From positions 1 to 13,057 of the forward strand of contig JANWKX010000083.1 of NCBI GenBank assembly GCA_025451145.1: a stretch of 13,057 nucleotides of DNA, given 5' to 3'. Positions 1-7,882 of the stretch are shown one piece after another. The DNA comes from Vampirovibrionales bacterium (lineage in GTDB: Bacteria > Cyanobacteriota > Vampirovibrionia > Vampirovibrionales > JAGQHJ01). The translations under genes and the position numbers were made by a program. A model generated the notes under the pieces. The model searched no databases and was not told the DNA's origin. It saw only the letters and a list, made by a program, of their open reading frames with translations. Each line of letters opens with the position of its first letter. The stretch's first letter is position 1.

Positions 1-620
1 AGCGCAATGATTTCTACCGCTGGGCTGGTGATTTCAGTTACCTGTGGAAACGTAAATCGAATGGTGGGATCAGAGGGCTGATGGGGATCGATTGCCCATA
101 AACGTTGAATCAGGGGGTTATAGATTTGATGAGCCGCAAATTTTAAGATATCCGCAATATCCCACGGGCTGGTTGGGATTAAAAAGGCTTGGCCTGAAGC
201 CACTTGAATAGTCGGTAATGCCGTTCCCTTGGGAAGCACCAGGGCAATATTGCGTTCCACGGTTTTACCCAGATTATCGGTGACACCTGGCAAAAATTGT
301 CGTTCCAACTGCCATTGAAATTCATGAGAATGATCTAACCATTGGGCCATAGGTGATAGGGGCTTTTGAGGCGTTGTCATTTGGGCCGTTTGGAGAATCG
401 GGTCAATGAGTAGTTGGCTAATGATTGAAGGCATGAGATTATCAATCGGTTCTGAAGCCGAAAACCAATAAATTGGATAGGTCATTACTTCAGAAAAGGG
501 GCCAAGTGAGATTTGATCGGCAACTTCCAAGGATAAGGGCAATACATCCACCCGATAAACCCAGGAGGTGTCTGAGCGTTCTGATTGTTGAATGGAAGCA
601 GCGGTTTCAACAAGGGACAT
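1..620 (-). CDS. purL: Phosphoribosylformylglycinamidine synthase (PurL-like), N-terminal part, runs off the left edge
   Basis: This open frame begins with ATG at 620 and stays open to the window edge, giving 206 N-terminal residues. FGAM synthase converts FGAR, glutamine and ATP to FGAM, the fourth step of de novo purine synthesis. The call rests on two PurS/PurL-like stretches, LLIDPILQ (about residues 70-77) and LPGVTDNLGKTVERNI (about 110-125), and on being the last visible gene of a purFCDN cluster. The ATP-binding and any fused glutaminase domain lie outside the window. The start has a GAGGTGA Shine-Dalgarno 6 nt upstream and overlaps the end of purN by 14 nt, indicating coupled translation. 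The N-terminal region does not look like classic E. coli PurL or the small B. subtilis form; a PurS-like module fused to PurL is my inference. No stop or frameshift is seen. Confidence is good for PurL-like and lower for the subtype. Confidence 0.72.
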   Translation of the reverse strand, partial: MSLVETAASIQQSERSDTSWVYRVDVLPLSLEVADQISLGPFSEVMTYPIYWFSASEPIDNLMPSIISQLLIDPILQTAQMTTPQKPLSPMAQWLDHSHEFQWQLERQFLPGVTDNLGKTVERNIALVLPKGTALPTIQVASGQAFLIPTSPWDIADILKFAAHQIYNPLIQRLWAIDPHQPSDPTIRFTFPQVTEITSPAVEIIA

Positions 621-1254
621 GATGAATCACCTCGGGGTAATATCGTTTGGAGATAGGATTATAACGAAACTGGACCGCATTTTCCGATAGAAGTTTTAAA
701 GCTTTCGGGTAAAGACAATGTTCTAAGGCTAATCCTCTGGCTTTAAAGGCTTCTAGCGTATCCTCATCATAGCGAGGAAAGGTTTCTTGAAGGAGTATGG
801 GACCGTTATCCATGGCTTCATCCACAAAATGAACGGTAACACCAGCATACTTGACGCCGTAATGATAGGCGTCTTCATAGGCATGGGTTCCTGGAAAGGC
901 TGGAAGCAAGGATGGATGAATATTAATGACTCGGTAATGATGCTCTCCTTGGAAATGCTCCAAAAATTCTGGGGTTATCAGCCTCATATACCCTGCGAGG
1001 ACCAGGTAATCAATGTCAAAGGCGTTGAGCGCTTCTAAAACTTGGGCTTCATGATGCTCACGTGTGAGGTTCCGATGGGGGATGCAAAAAGTCTTGATGC
1101 CAGCTGATTGAGAGAGCTGAAGCACGGGTGCCTCCGGAATATTGGAAATCAGGCATTGAACATCTGCTTTGAGCGCCCCAGTCTCGATTTCGTTTAAAAT
1201 GGCTTGAACATTCGATCCGCGCCCGGAGGCCAAAAAGGCTATTTTGAGGGACAT
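607..1254 (-). CDS. purN: Phosphoribosylglycinamide formyltransferase
   Basis: The 215-aa product transfers a formyl group from 10-formyl-THF to GAR, giving FGAR, the third purine step, in the cytosol. Visible motifs are the N-terminal nucleotide-binding loop LASGRGSN (8-15), the LAGYMRL segment (86-92), the catalytic core INIHPSLLPAFPG (110-122) with Asn111 and His113, and FVDEAMDNGPIL (143-154), where Asp149 matches the family's catalytic Asp. Length is normal for PurN (about 190-215 aa). The ATG start follows a GGAGG Shine-Dalgarno at 7-nt spacing. It overlaps purD by 16 nt upstream and purL by 14 nt downstream, so it is translated within the purFCDNL transcript. The C-terminal tail beyond the core (NPISKRYYPEVIHHVPC) is lineage-specific. 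Nothing in it looks broken. Confidence 0.96.
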   Translation of the reverse strand: MSLKIAFLASGRGSNVQAILNEIETGALKADVQCLISNIPEAPVLQLSQSAGIKTFCIPHRNLTREHHEAQVLEALNAFDIDYLVLAGYMRLITPEFLEHFQGEHHYRVINIHPSLLPAFPGTHAYEDAYHYGVKYAGVTVHFVDEAMDNGPILLQETFPRYDEDTLEAFKARGLALEHCLYPKALKLLSENAVQFRYNPISKRYYPEVIHHVPC

Positions 1255-2519
1255 AATTGCGCCTCCAAAGCAATATCGTTGCGAAAGGCCATTCCGGGGA
1301 AATGAATGTGCTCAATGGCTTTATAGGCATTTTGAGACGCTTCTCTCAGGTCGCCTCCATCGCCGACAATGTTTAAAATCCGACCGCCTGAAGTGACCCA
1401 AGCGCCATCAGTTTCAAGCTGGGTACCGGCATGGAAAACAAGGGCCTTTTCAAACGGGCCCTCAATAGAAATGGGCTGTCCGGAACTGCCTTTTTCAGGG
1501 TAGGACTCGGCACAAAGAACCACTCCGGCGGTGACTTGGGAAGACCATTCCAGGGTATGCTCCGATAATTGACCATCAACACAAGCGCCAAACAAGGCAT
1601 AGAGATCGTTTTTCAAACGGGGCAAGAGACACTGGGTTTCGGGATCGCCAAAACGGGCATTGAATTCCAGGACATAAGGTTTGCCCTCATTCACCAAAAG
1701 ACCAATAAAAAGGACCCCTTGGTAGACAAAGTCACTGGCTTGAAGCGCTTTTTGTAAGGGCTTTAAGACGGATTCTTCGACCTTTAAAGCTATTTCAGGG
1801 TAAAACGGGACAGGGGAATAGGCCCCCATGCCACCGGTATTGGGACCAGAATTACCTTCAAACCGACGTTTATAATCCTGGCTGGACGTAAAAGGGAGCA
1901 TTGTCTTGCCGTCACATAGGACCATAAGAGAGATTTCAGGCCCATAAAGTCGTTCTTCAATAATGATCTGGCCACCGGAATCGCCAAAACGTCTGGACTC
2001 AAAGATTTCAGATAAGGCCTGATGACACTCGGAAAGGGCTTGGCAGACGTAAACCCCTTTGCCCAAGGCCAACCCATCCACCTTAATCACGCGAGCCCAT
2101 TCATGGCTTTGGCAAAAATCAAGGGCTTCTGCCATATCGTCAAAGACTTCAAAGCGAGCCGTGGGGATGTGATTTGCCTCCATAAAAGTTTTGGCAAACA
2201 CTTTACTGCTCTCTAGCTTGGCAGCTTTCTGAATTGGGCCGAAAACCCGTAAGCCTTGGGCTTGAAAGGCGTCCACAATGCCATCGGCTAAGGGATTGTC
2301 CGGGCCAACCACCGTCAAATCAATGGCGTGGGATTTGGCAAATTCAATTAGGCCCTTAAAATCAGAAACTTTAAGATTTACATTCTCGGTTTTGGCTTCT
2401 TGGGCGGTGCCCCCATTGCCAGGGGCACAGTAGATTTTGCTAACCTGAGGGCTTTGGGCCAATTTCCAGCACAGAGCATGTTCTCTGCCGCCACTGCCAA
2501 TCACCAAGATCTGCTTCAT
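1239..2519 (-). CDS. purD: Phosphoribosylamine--glycine ligase (GAR synthetase)
   Basis: The 426-aa enzyme joins phosphoribosylamine and glycine with ATP to give GAR, the second purine step. It shows the typical ATP-grasp layout: the N-terminal loop VIGSGGREHALCWKL (6-20), VVGPDNPLADGIVDAF (about 70-85), the ATP-grasp lysine region KVDGLALGKGVYV (about 146-158), GPNTGGMGAYSPVP (about 225-238), and the metal-binding LEFNARFGDPETQ (about 284-296). Full length and collinearity match bacterial PurD. The ATG start overlaps the purC stop as ATGA (4 nt) and has GAAGGAG about 9 nt upstream. The 3' end overlaps purN. It acts directly after PurF, whose unstable phosphoribosylamine product it consumes. 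No anomaly is seen. Confidence 0.97.
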   Translation of the reverse strand: MKQILVIGSGGREHALCWKLAQSPQVSKIYCAPGNGGTAQEAKTENVNLKVSDFKGLIEFAKSHAIDLTVVGPDNPLADGIVDAFQAQGLRVFGPIQKAAKLESSKVFAKTFMEANHIPTARFEVFDDMAEALDFCQSHEWARVIKVDGLALGKGVYVCQALSECHQALSEIFESRRFGDSGGQIIIEERLYGPEISLMVLCDGKTMLPFTSSQDYKRRFEGNSGPNTGGMGAYSPVPFYPEIALKVEESVLKPLQKALQASDFVYQGVLFIGLLVNEGKPYVLEFNARFGDPETQCLLPRLKNDLYALFGACVDGQLSEHTLEWSSQVTAGVVLCAESYPEKGSSGQPISIEGPFEKALVFHAGTQLETDGAWVTSGGRILNIVGDGGDLREASQNAYKAIEHIHFPGMAFRNDIALEAQLCPSK

Positions 2520-3736
2520 CTGGCTAAGGCTCCTTCTGAGGTAATGGCCGGCAACTCCTGGATTAAATCCGCCAAAGTCCGTGATTGTGGAATGATGGGT
2601 GTGCCAATCACGGTATTGGCAATGGCGCCATAAAGGTTATCAACCCAGGCCTTTCCTTTGGGAGATAAAGGCGCAGGCAAAGTCTGCATATAATCAATAC
2701 ATAAGGCTTTCCAATCGGCATGCGGATTGAGTAGCGATTTGGCTTTGGCTTCCTTTAACGCCTTTTCCCAGGTCGAGCCTCTATAAAACTGGCGAATGGC
2801 TTCTTTGGATAAATGAACGCCGCGATGCTTTAATCGCAGTTCATCCGGGCCAATGCTATCCACTAAGATAATCCCATTGGGACCTATGGCAAATTCAAAC
2901 TTGCCGTCCCACAGTTCAATAGGGCATTGATGAAAACAATTAAAAAGCCAAAGCGCCAAAAGCAAAGCTGTGTCATAGAGTCTGTGAAACAGTTGTGCAT
3001 TCAGCCCTGAGAGTAAAAGTGCTTCTTGGGAACTTAAAAAGCGATCAGTTGACTCTAACTTGGTAAAAAACTCTAAAACCGGTCGCTCAAAATACTGATT
3101 GGCTTCAGGGATCTCAGATAAGCCTAATGTTTGGGCATAATCGGGAATATTATCCAGTCTTTGTTGAAGTGAGCTGCCTTCCGGCATCCCAAATCGAAAA
3201 ATCACTTCCAACGGGATTAATCGAGGAACATCAATGTGCTGATTCTGGAGGGCCGGTCTTGAATAGTCATAACCCACCTGATGATCCAAGACTATTCGCT
3301 CTGGCCGGTGGACCTCAATGGCTTGAACCTTCATTAAGGGGGCTGGTTCTAACGATGCCATATCAGACAGTGATAAAGATTCCCCTGTTTCAGGATGGAT
3401 CCATCCCAAAAAATGGCTATTCATACCGGATTGAAGCAAGGCTTTCGCTGCTTCAGATTCAAAAAGACCTTGTAAAAACTCTGGCGAAAAGGGCTTGAGG
3501 GCTTGTGAATTCACCAGATCTTGCCAGGATTTCGGAGAAGCCAAATGGTTAAAAAAGAACCCGCCCAGTATCGAGAGTGATTTACCTTTGTTTTGAATGG
3601 CATCAGGCATCTTGCCCCAGTCAAAAATCGAGTAATCATCGGTAAACGCAAAATAATTGACGTGAGGATCTTGGCTATCGCCATACACATTTTTCACCGA
3701 GCCTTGATAAGCCAGCTTCATTATTGGGGCTGACAT
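2516..3736 (-). CDS. purC: SAICAR synthase (phosphoribosylaminoimidazole-succinocarboxamide synthase), long form
   Basis: The 406-aa product is a SAICAR synthetase, which joins CAIR and aspartate with ATP. The start LAYQGSVKNVYGD (about 8-20) matches the family's lysine/nucleotide loop. FTDDYSIFDWGKMPDAIQNKGKS (30-52) corresponds to the substrate-binding FxxxDxxSxFD...K.G region. IELWDGKFEFAI (about 271-282) followed by ILVDSIGPDELRL (about 288-300) corresponds to the ATP/Mg site (classically D.K.E.G...L.DE). At 406 aa it is far longer than typical bacterial PurC (about 235-300 aa). The extra length includes residues about 75-170 and the C-terminal 80 residues. The ATG is preceded by GAGGGAGG at 7-nt spacing; a second in-frame ATG lies 15 nt further in (MKLAYQG, a classic PurC start). 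It begins 13 nt after the purF stop and ends overlapping purD by 4 nt. Confidence 0.92.
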   Translation of the reverse strand: MSAPIMKLAYQGSVKNVYGDSQDPHVNYFAFTDDYSIFDWGKMPDAIQNKGKSLSILGGFFFNHLASPKSWQDLVNSQALKPFSPEFLQGLFESEAAKALLQSGMNSHFLGWIHPETGESLSLSDMASLEPAPLMKVQAIEVHRPERIVLDHQVGYDYSRPALQNQHIDVPRLIPLEVIFRFGMPEGSSLQQRLDNIPDYAQTLGLSEIPEANQYFERPVLEFFTKLESTDRFLSSQEALLLSGLNAQLFHRLYDTALLLALWLFNCFHQCPIELWDGKFEFAIGPNGIILVDSIGPDELRLKHRGVHLSKEAIRQFYRGSTWEKALKEAKAKSLLNPHADWKALCIDYMQTLPAPLSPKGKAWVDNLYGAIANTVIGTPIIPQSRTLADLIQELPAITSEGALAR

Positions 3737-3749
3737 CGCATAACCTCCC

Positions 3750-5180
3750 TCATCGAATTAAAGCCTCCCGCTCCAGGGATCTGTTCTGGGAAAAACTTTC
3801 ACCACTGGAAATATCGGTGGGGTAATTCCCATCCAAACAGGCCATACAAAGCTGGGTGGAATTTAAAGCGCTCTGAAGCCCATGAATGCTTTGATAAATG
3901 AGGGCATCGACGTTTAAAATTTGAGGCAAGTCGGAAGACGGGTATTTCCCTGCAACAAGCTCATCACGGCTGGGGAAATCAATCCCGTAGTAGCAAGGTG
4001 ATGTAATTGGCGGGCAGGTTGAGGCCAAATAAATCTCTGCGGCACCGGCTTTTCGAAGCATTTCGACAATTTTAATCGAGGTGTTACCCCGAACAATACT
4101 GTCATCCACCAATAAAACCTTTTTGCCTTTGACCTCCGTTGAGACCGGATAAAGTTTTCGGCGAATCGCCTCCTGGCGTTCGGATTGGGAGTCCAGGATA
4201 AAGGTCCGATTGACATAACGGTTCTTTATCAACACCTCTCGAAAGGGAAGATTCAACTTTTCAGCCAGGGCGATGGCTGCGATTCGGCTGGTTTCCGGGA
4301 TTGGGACCACAATTTCCGGGGCTAAGCCATGTTCAATGACGGCTGAAGCCAACTGAACCCCTAAGTTAAACCGGGCTTGATAAACCGACAAATTGTCCAG
4401 ATTAGATTCCACTCGGGCAAAGTAGACCCATTCAAACATACAGTGTTTTGTGGTCGCCTGGTGATAATAAGCCCGTTTGATTTGACCTTCATGGGTGATT
4501 AAAACCGCTTCACCGGGTTGAATGTCTTCCAAATCGGTATAACCTAAAAACTCCAAGGCTGCCGTTTCACTGGCAAAGGCAATGGATTGGCTTTGATTGG
4601 GATTGATACGCTTTCCCATGATGAGTGGGCGAATGCCATGGGGATCCCGAAAGGCAAAAAGCCCTAACTGATCAGACATACCCACAATGGAATAACTACC
4701 AACGATTTGCTCAGCGGTGCTTTGAATGCTTTTCAATAAGTTGTCCCAGGAGGGGGCAGCGCCGGAAAAAGTTTGAGAGAGCAACCACAGCATTAATTCT
4801 GAATCGGATCCGGTTCTTAAAGCGTGTGGATACGTTTGTTGAATGGGCGTTTTTAACTCATGGTAGTTTACGATATTCCCATTATGCGCAATGCTTAAAC
4901 CGGTATCATCTGACAAAAAAGGCTGTAAAAGGGCGACTTCTTTTTTGCCCGTGGTAGCATAACGGGTATGGCCAATCCCGATGGGACCTTTCAGTCTTTG
5001 AAAATTTTCCGGGGGAAAGGCAATATCCAGAAGGCCTGCGCCATGGTGCTTGTGAAACGTATCCCCATCGTAGGTGAGAATGCCGCCACCATCTTGCCCT
5101 CGATGTTGTAGGTTTTGAAGTCCGAGAAAAATCTCTTCTGCCGCTGTGGATGAATTGATTACGCCGATAATGCCACACAT
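3750..5180 (-). CDS. purF: Amidophosphoribosyltransferase
   Basis: The 476-aa enzyme makes 5-phosphoribosylamine from PRPP and glutamine, the committed purine step. The glutaminase domain begins at once with MCGIIGV, so Cys2 becomes the N-terminal nucleophile after Met removal and there is no propeptide. LQHRGQDGGGI (24-34), GIGHTRYATTG (68-78) and IAHNGNIVNYHEL (97-109) are Ntn-glutaminase motifs. The phosphoribosyltransferase domain carries the PRPP loop VLLVDDSIVRGNTS (355-368). Cys247 (HCMFEWVYFAR), Cys396 (SPCYYGID) and Cys445/Cys448 (LCMACLDGNYP) match the four 4Fe-4S ligands of B. subtilis-type PurF, so a redox-sensitive cluster is likely. It is the first gene of the purFCDNL operon and is divergent from guaA. 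The Shine-Dalgarno is poor: AAGGG sits 13 nt from the ATG with a small GGG/CCC hairpin between. The start is nevertheless fixed by the catalytic Cys. Confidence 0.97.
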   Translation of the reverse strand: MCGIIGVINSSTAAEEIFLGLQNLQHRGQDGGGILTYDGDTFHKHHGAGLLDIAFPPENFQRLKGPIGIGHTRYATTGKKEVALLQPFLSDDTGLSIAHNGNIVNYHELKTPIQQTYPHALRTGSDSELMLWLLSQTFSGAAPSWDNLLKSIQSTAEQIVGSYSIVGMSDQLGLFAFRDPHGIRPLIMGKRINPNQSQSIAFASETAALEFLGYTDLEDIQPGEAVLITHEGQIKRAYYHQATTKHCMFEWVYFARVESNLDNLSVYQARFNLGVQLASAVIEHGLAPEIVVPIPETSRIAAIALAEKLNLPFREVLIKNRYVNRTFILDSQSERQEAIRRKLYPVSTEVKGKKVLLVDDSIVRGNTSIKIVEMLRKAGAAEIYLASTCPPITSPCYYGIDFPSRDELVAGKYPSSDLPQILNVDALIYQSIHGLQSALNSTQLCMACLDGNYPTDISSGESFSQNRSLEREALIR

Positions 5181-5220
5181 TGGTGGGGGTCAACCCTTCA
5201 TCATTCATCTGAACATCGTG

Positions 5221-5249
5221 ATTGTACTCCAGACAAACCAGAATGAAAA
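5221..5249 (-). promoter_or_regulatory. Candidate sigma-70 promoter of the purF operon
   Basis: Read on the minus strand, TTTTCA (5249-5244, 4/6 to TTGACA) and TACAAT (5226-5221, 5/6 to TATAAT) are separated by exactly 17 nt. The -10 box ends 41 nt before the purF ATG, leaving a leader of roughly 35 nt. It lies inside the 162-bp region between divergent purF and guaA, where a purF promoter must be. No PurR operator (ACGCAAACGTTTGCGT-like or PurBox) or purine riboswitch was recognised. The match is by eye only. Confidence 0.4.
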
Positions 5250-5342
5250 GTGAATCATGCCAATGAGAAAAGATATCCACGGATGTTTTTTTGGCTTAAG
5301 ATGATGTCACAATCATTGAAAAATGCGTGTGGAAGAGAAGCT

Positions 5343-7268
5343 ATGGTCAGCCATCAAGCCTGTTCAAGCCCATCATTCGTGGATCAGTTGCACTTTGAAA
5401 AAGTGGCCATCCTGGATTGCGGGGCTCAGTATACTAAAGTCATCGATCGACGGGTTCGAGAATTGAACCTGTACTCTGAAATTTTACCCTTGTCGGTTTC
5501 CCCTGATGTCTTGAAATCCTTTTCGGCCATTATTCTTTCCGGCGGCCCGAATAGCGTCTTTGCAAAAGATGCCCCAGCCTTTAATCCTGCAATTTTAGCT
5601 TTGGGCATTCCGGTCCTTGGGATCTGTTATGGGATGCAGCTCATTGCCCACCACTTGGGTGGAACTGTTGAGCCGGGGCAAATCAAAGAATTCGGCGAAA
5701 CGGAGATTCAGGTGAACCCGGATTCAAGTCTGTTTAAAGGACTTTCTTCCATTCAAGCGGTGTTAATGAGCCACGGGGATAAAATTACCGCCCTTCCTCC
5801 GGGGTTTCAACAGATTGGGGTTTCTCAAGACATTATTGCAGCGATGAGTCATGACGCACGACAAATTTACGGGGTGCAGTTTCATCCTGAAGTAGAACTG
5901 ACCCGCCATGGGCAGCAGATGCTTCAAAATTTTCTGTATGGGGCTGCCAAGCTTCAAGGCCGGTTCCAGTTAGACTCCCGATTGGAAGATGCTGTTCGGG
6001 AGATTCAGGACACGGTTCAAGATGGGAATGTCTTTGTGTTGGTCAGTGGTGGGGTGGATTCTGCGGTCACGGCAGCCTTGCTGCTTAAGGCCTTGAAGCC
6101 GGAGCAGGTCTATGCCCTGCATATTGATACTGGGTTTATGCGGCATGAAGAAAGCGAATCTGTATGCAAAGCGCTTAAAAACCTGGGCCTCTCTCATTTA
6201 ACCCATCTGAAGGCCGAATCGATTTTCCTGGAGGCTGTGACAGACATGGACGGTCGTCAAATTGGGCCTCTAAAGTCAGTGACCAACCCTGAGGAAAAGC
6301 GTCGTCTCATTGGCGATACCTTTTTCAAACTGACGCAACAAGCCATTCTAGAGATGAAGCTGGATCTGGATAAAACCTTTATTGCCCAAGGGACCCTGCG
6401 CCCGGATTTGATTGAGAGCGGCAACCTTGGGGTGAGTGAGATTGCCCATAAAATCAAGACCCATCATAACGATGTGCCTTTGATCCAGGAGCAGCGTGAA
6501 AAAGGATTGATCATTGAACCCAATCGGGATTGGCACAAGGATGAAGTGCGTAAGATCGGATTATTACTGGGCCTGCCGGAAGACATTGTCAACCGGCAAC
6601 CGTTTCCAGGGCCTGGTTTGGCGATTCGGACCTTATGTACCTCACAACCCTATCTTCAAGATGATTTTGTAATCTTGAATCTGATGATTCAAGAGCAGGC
6701 TCATCTGTATGGCTTTCAAGGCAATGTCCTGCCGGTTCAATCGGTAGGGGTTCAAGGGGATTATCGCTCCTATAGTTATTTGGCGGTTTTAAGTGGCAAA
6801 CCCGATTGTCAGGATTGGGAGACCTTGAAACGTTTGGCCACCGGGATCCCGAATCAATACCATCAGATCAATCGGGTGGCTTTTGTATTGGCGCAACGAG
6901 AGACTCTGCCTGAAATGATTCAGCATGTGACCCCAACCTATTTGTCCTCAGAGACGTTAAGCTTGCTCAGGCAGATGGATTTTACGGTGACGGAAGCATT
7001 CAGGAAAGCGGGAATTCTAAAGCCCATTAGCCAGCTCTTATCAGTCTTAGTCCCGGTGGATTGCCATGGCCAGGGGCGTTATAGCCTGGCTATCCGGGCC
7101 GTAATGACCTCTGATTACATGACAGCCCGCCCGGCAAGGCTTGGAGAAGAAATTCCCTGGGACGTGATGACCCCGTTGAGCCAAACCCTTTTGGAACAAT
7201 TTCCCCCCCTGGATTGGATCATGTACGATTTGACCTCCAAGCCCCCGGCTACGGTTGAATGGGAATAA
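5343..7268 (+). CDS. guaA: GMP synthase (glutamine-hydrolysing), long eukaryote-like form
   Basis: The enzyme converts XMP, glutamine and ATP to GMP. From the preferred ATG it is 641 aa. The class I glutaminase domain has VAILDCGAQYTK (about 21-32), GICYGMQ with nucleophile Cys95, and FHPE with His181/Glu183. The PP-loop ATP-pyrophosphatase domain has VSGGVDSAV (about 234-242), AQGTLRPDLIES (about 348-359) and FPGPGLAIR (about 421-429). The C-terminal domain has GVQGDYRSYSY and ends DLTSKPPATVEWE. Typical bacterial GuaA is about 510-525 aa; the extra residues lie in the dimerisation region, and the last stretch closely follows human GMPS as I remember it. The start at 5343 is chosen for GGAAGAG about 7 nt upstream. 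In-frame GTG 5250 and ATG 5301 lie upstream but lack a Shine-Dalgarno and would overlap the divergent purF promoter. It is divergent from the purine operon, linking IMP supply to its GMP branch. Confidence 0.96.
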   Translation: MVSHQACSSPSFVDQLHFEKVAILDCGAQYTKVIDRRVRELNLYSEILPLSVSPDVLKSFSAIILSGGPNSVFAKDAPAFNPAILALGIPVLGICYGMQLIAHHLGGTVEPGQIKEFGETEIQVNPDSSLFKGLSSIQAVLMSHGDKITALPPGFQQIGVSQDIIAAMSHDARQIYGVQFHPEVELTRHGQQMLQNFLYGAAKLQGRFQLDSRLEDAVREIQDTVQDGNVFVLVSGGVDSAVTAALLLKALKPEQVYALHIDTGFMRHEESESVCKALKNLGLSHLTHLKAESIFLEAVTDMDGRQIGPLKSVTNPEEKRRLIGDTFFKLTQQAILEMKLDLDKTFIAQGTLRPDLIESGNLGVSEIAHKIKTHHNDVPLIQEQREKGLIIEPNRDWHKDEVRKIGLLLGLPEDIVNRQPFPGPGLAIRTLCTSQPYLQDDFVILNLMIQEQAHLYGFQGNVLPVQSVGVQGDYRSYSYLAVLSGKPDCQDWETLKRLATGIPNQYHQINRVAFVLAQRETLPEMIQHVTPTYLSSETLSLLRQMDFTVTEAFRKAGILKPISQLLSVLVPVDCHGQGRYSLAIRAVMTSDYMTARPARLGEEIPWDVMTPLSQTLLEQFPPLDWIMYDLTSKPPATVEWE

Positions 7269-7333
7269 ACAAGAATTCTATTTGTAAATTTGATTTTGAC
7301 CTATTCGTTGATTATCGAAGTCATCTTTGGTAA

Positions 7334-7360
7334 AACGGCTTTGTTTCAAACGTTATTTTA
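7334..7360 (+). terminator. Weak AT-rich hairpin, possible guaA terminator
   Basis: AACG (7334-7337) pairs with CGTT (7351-7354), and TTTG (7340-7343) with CAAA (7347-7350), with a GC bulge and a TTT loop. ATTTTA follows. It sits 66 nt after the guaA stop and just before the Shine-Dalgarno of the next gene. The stem is weak, so leaky termination or chance are both possible. Confidence 0.22.
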
Positions 7361-7378
7361 GTTGGAGGGAGATGACTC

Positions 7379-7870
7379 ATGACAGGGGTACGATTCGGGC
7401 AGATTTTTGTCATGCCGAAAGCTTACACGGAGCATATGAAAACCATTAAGAAATTGGGTGAGCGGGATCGCTATATGGGTTCTTTGGCGCCCGATGTGAC
7501 GGATCTGGCCGCAGGAAAATATGATCTGTATTCCCTGCCTGAAACGTCCCGGTACCCACTTTTGGTGGTGACTGAAGCAGATCGAGAGGCTATCAGACGT
7601 TATCAGGATCAACATCCGGTTGGCTTACCCAAAGATGAGCACTCAGAAGTCTATGTGGATGATCTTTATTACGAAAAAATTATGCAACGGAATCAAGATT
7701 TCCTAACGGAGCAGTCCCAAAAGGGTGCACATGTTGCTTTATTGCCCGGGCTACCCCGCCAGATTTTAGATCGTGGCCTCCAAGTCAAGGAAGTGGTAGA
7801 AGGATGGGTCAAAGATATGGCTCAGCGCTTGGCTGATCTACAGAATCAATTGGGTTCTCACTCTTCCTAG
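7379..7870 (+). CDS. Conserved-looking protein of unknown function, 163 aa
   Basis: I do not recognise this gene. It is supported by an uninterrupted 163-codon frame, an excellent Shine-Dalgarno (GGAGGGAG, about 8 nt before the ATG) and protein-like composition with charged and hydrophobic residues evenly mixed. There is no signal peptide, membrane segment, Cys pair or obvious repeat, so a soluble cytosolic protein is likely. Recognisable stretches for searching are VRFGQIFVMPKAY (4-16), SLAPDVTDLAAGKYDLYSLP (about 35-54) and YPLLVVTEADREAIRRYQ (about 59-76). The C-terminal third (from about 125) is predicted by eye to be a long amphipathic helix ending in a polar tail. It stands alone between guaA (110-nt gap) and the aconitase gene (177-nt gap), both on the same strand. 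The neighbours do not suggest a clear role. Confidence 0.8.
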   Translation: MTGVRFGQIFVMPKAYTEHMKTIKKLGERDRYMGSLAPDVTDLAAGKYDLYSLPETSRYPLLVVTEADREAIRRYQDQHPVGLPKDEHSEVYVDDLYYEKIMQRNQDFLTEQSQKGAHVALLPGLPRQILDRGLQVKEVVEGWVKDMAQRLADLQNQLGSHSS

Positions 7871-7882
7871 CTTTCCTTTTTG

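Noticed and set aside
3127..3498. A 123-codon plus-strand frame inside purC
   Set aside because: It is antisense to a well-supported purC with conserved motifs, with no SD and no recognisable protein features.
5265..5292. ATCC/GGAT followed by seven T in the guaA leader, considered as an attenuator
   Set aside because: The stem is only 3-4 bp with almost no loop, too weak for a terminator, and no purine riboswitch core is present.
5250..5342. N-terminal extension of GuaA from GTG 5250 or ATG 5301
   Set aside because: The added residues do not resemble the family, neither start has an SD, and the extension would overlap the divergent promoter region. ATG 5343 has GGAAGAG at proper spacing.
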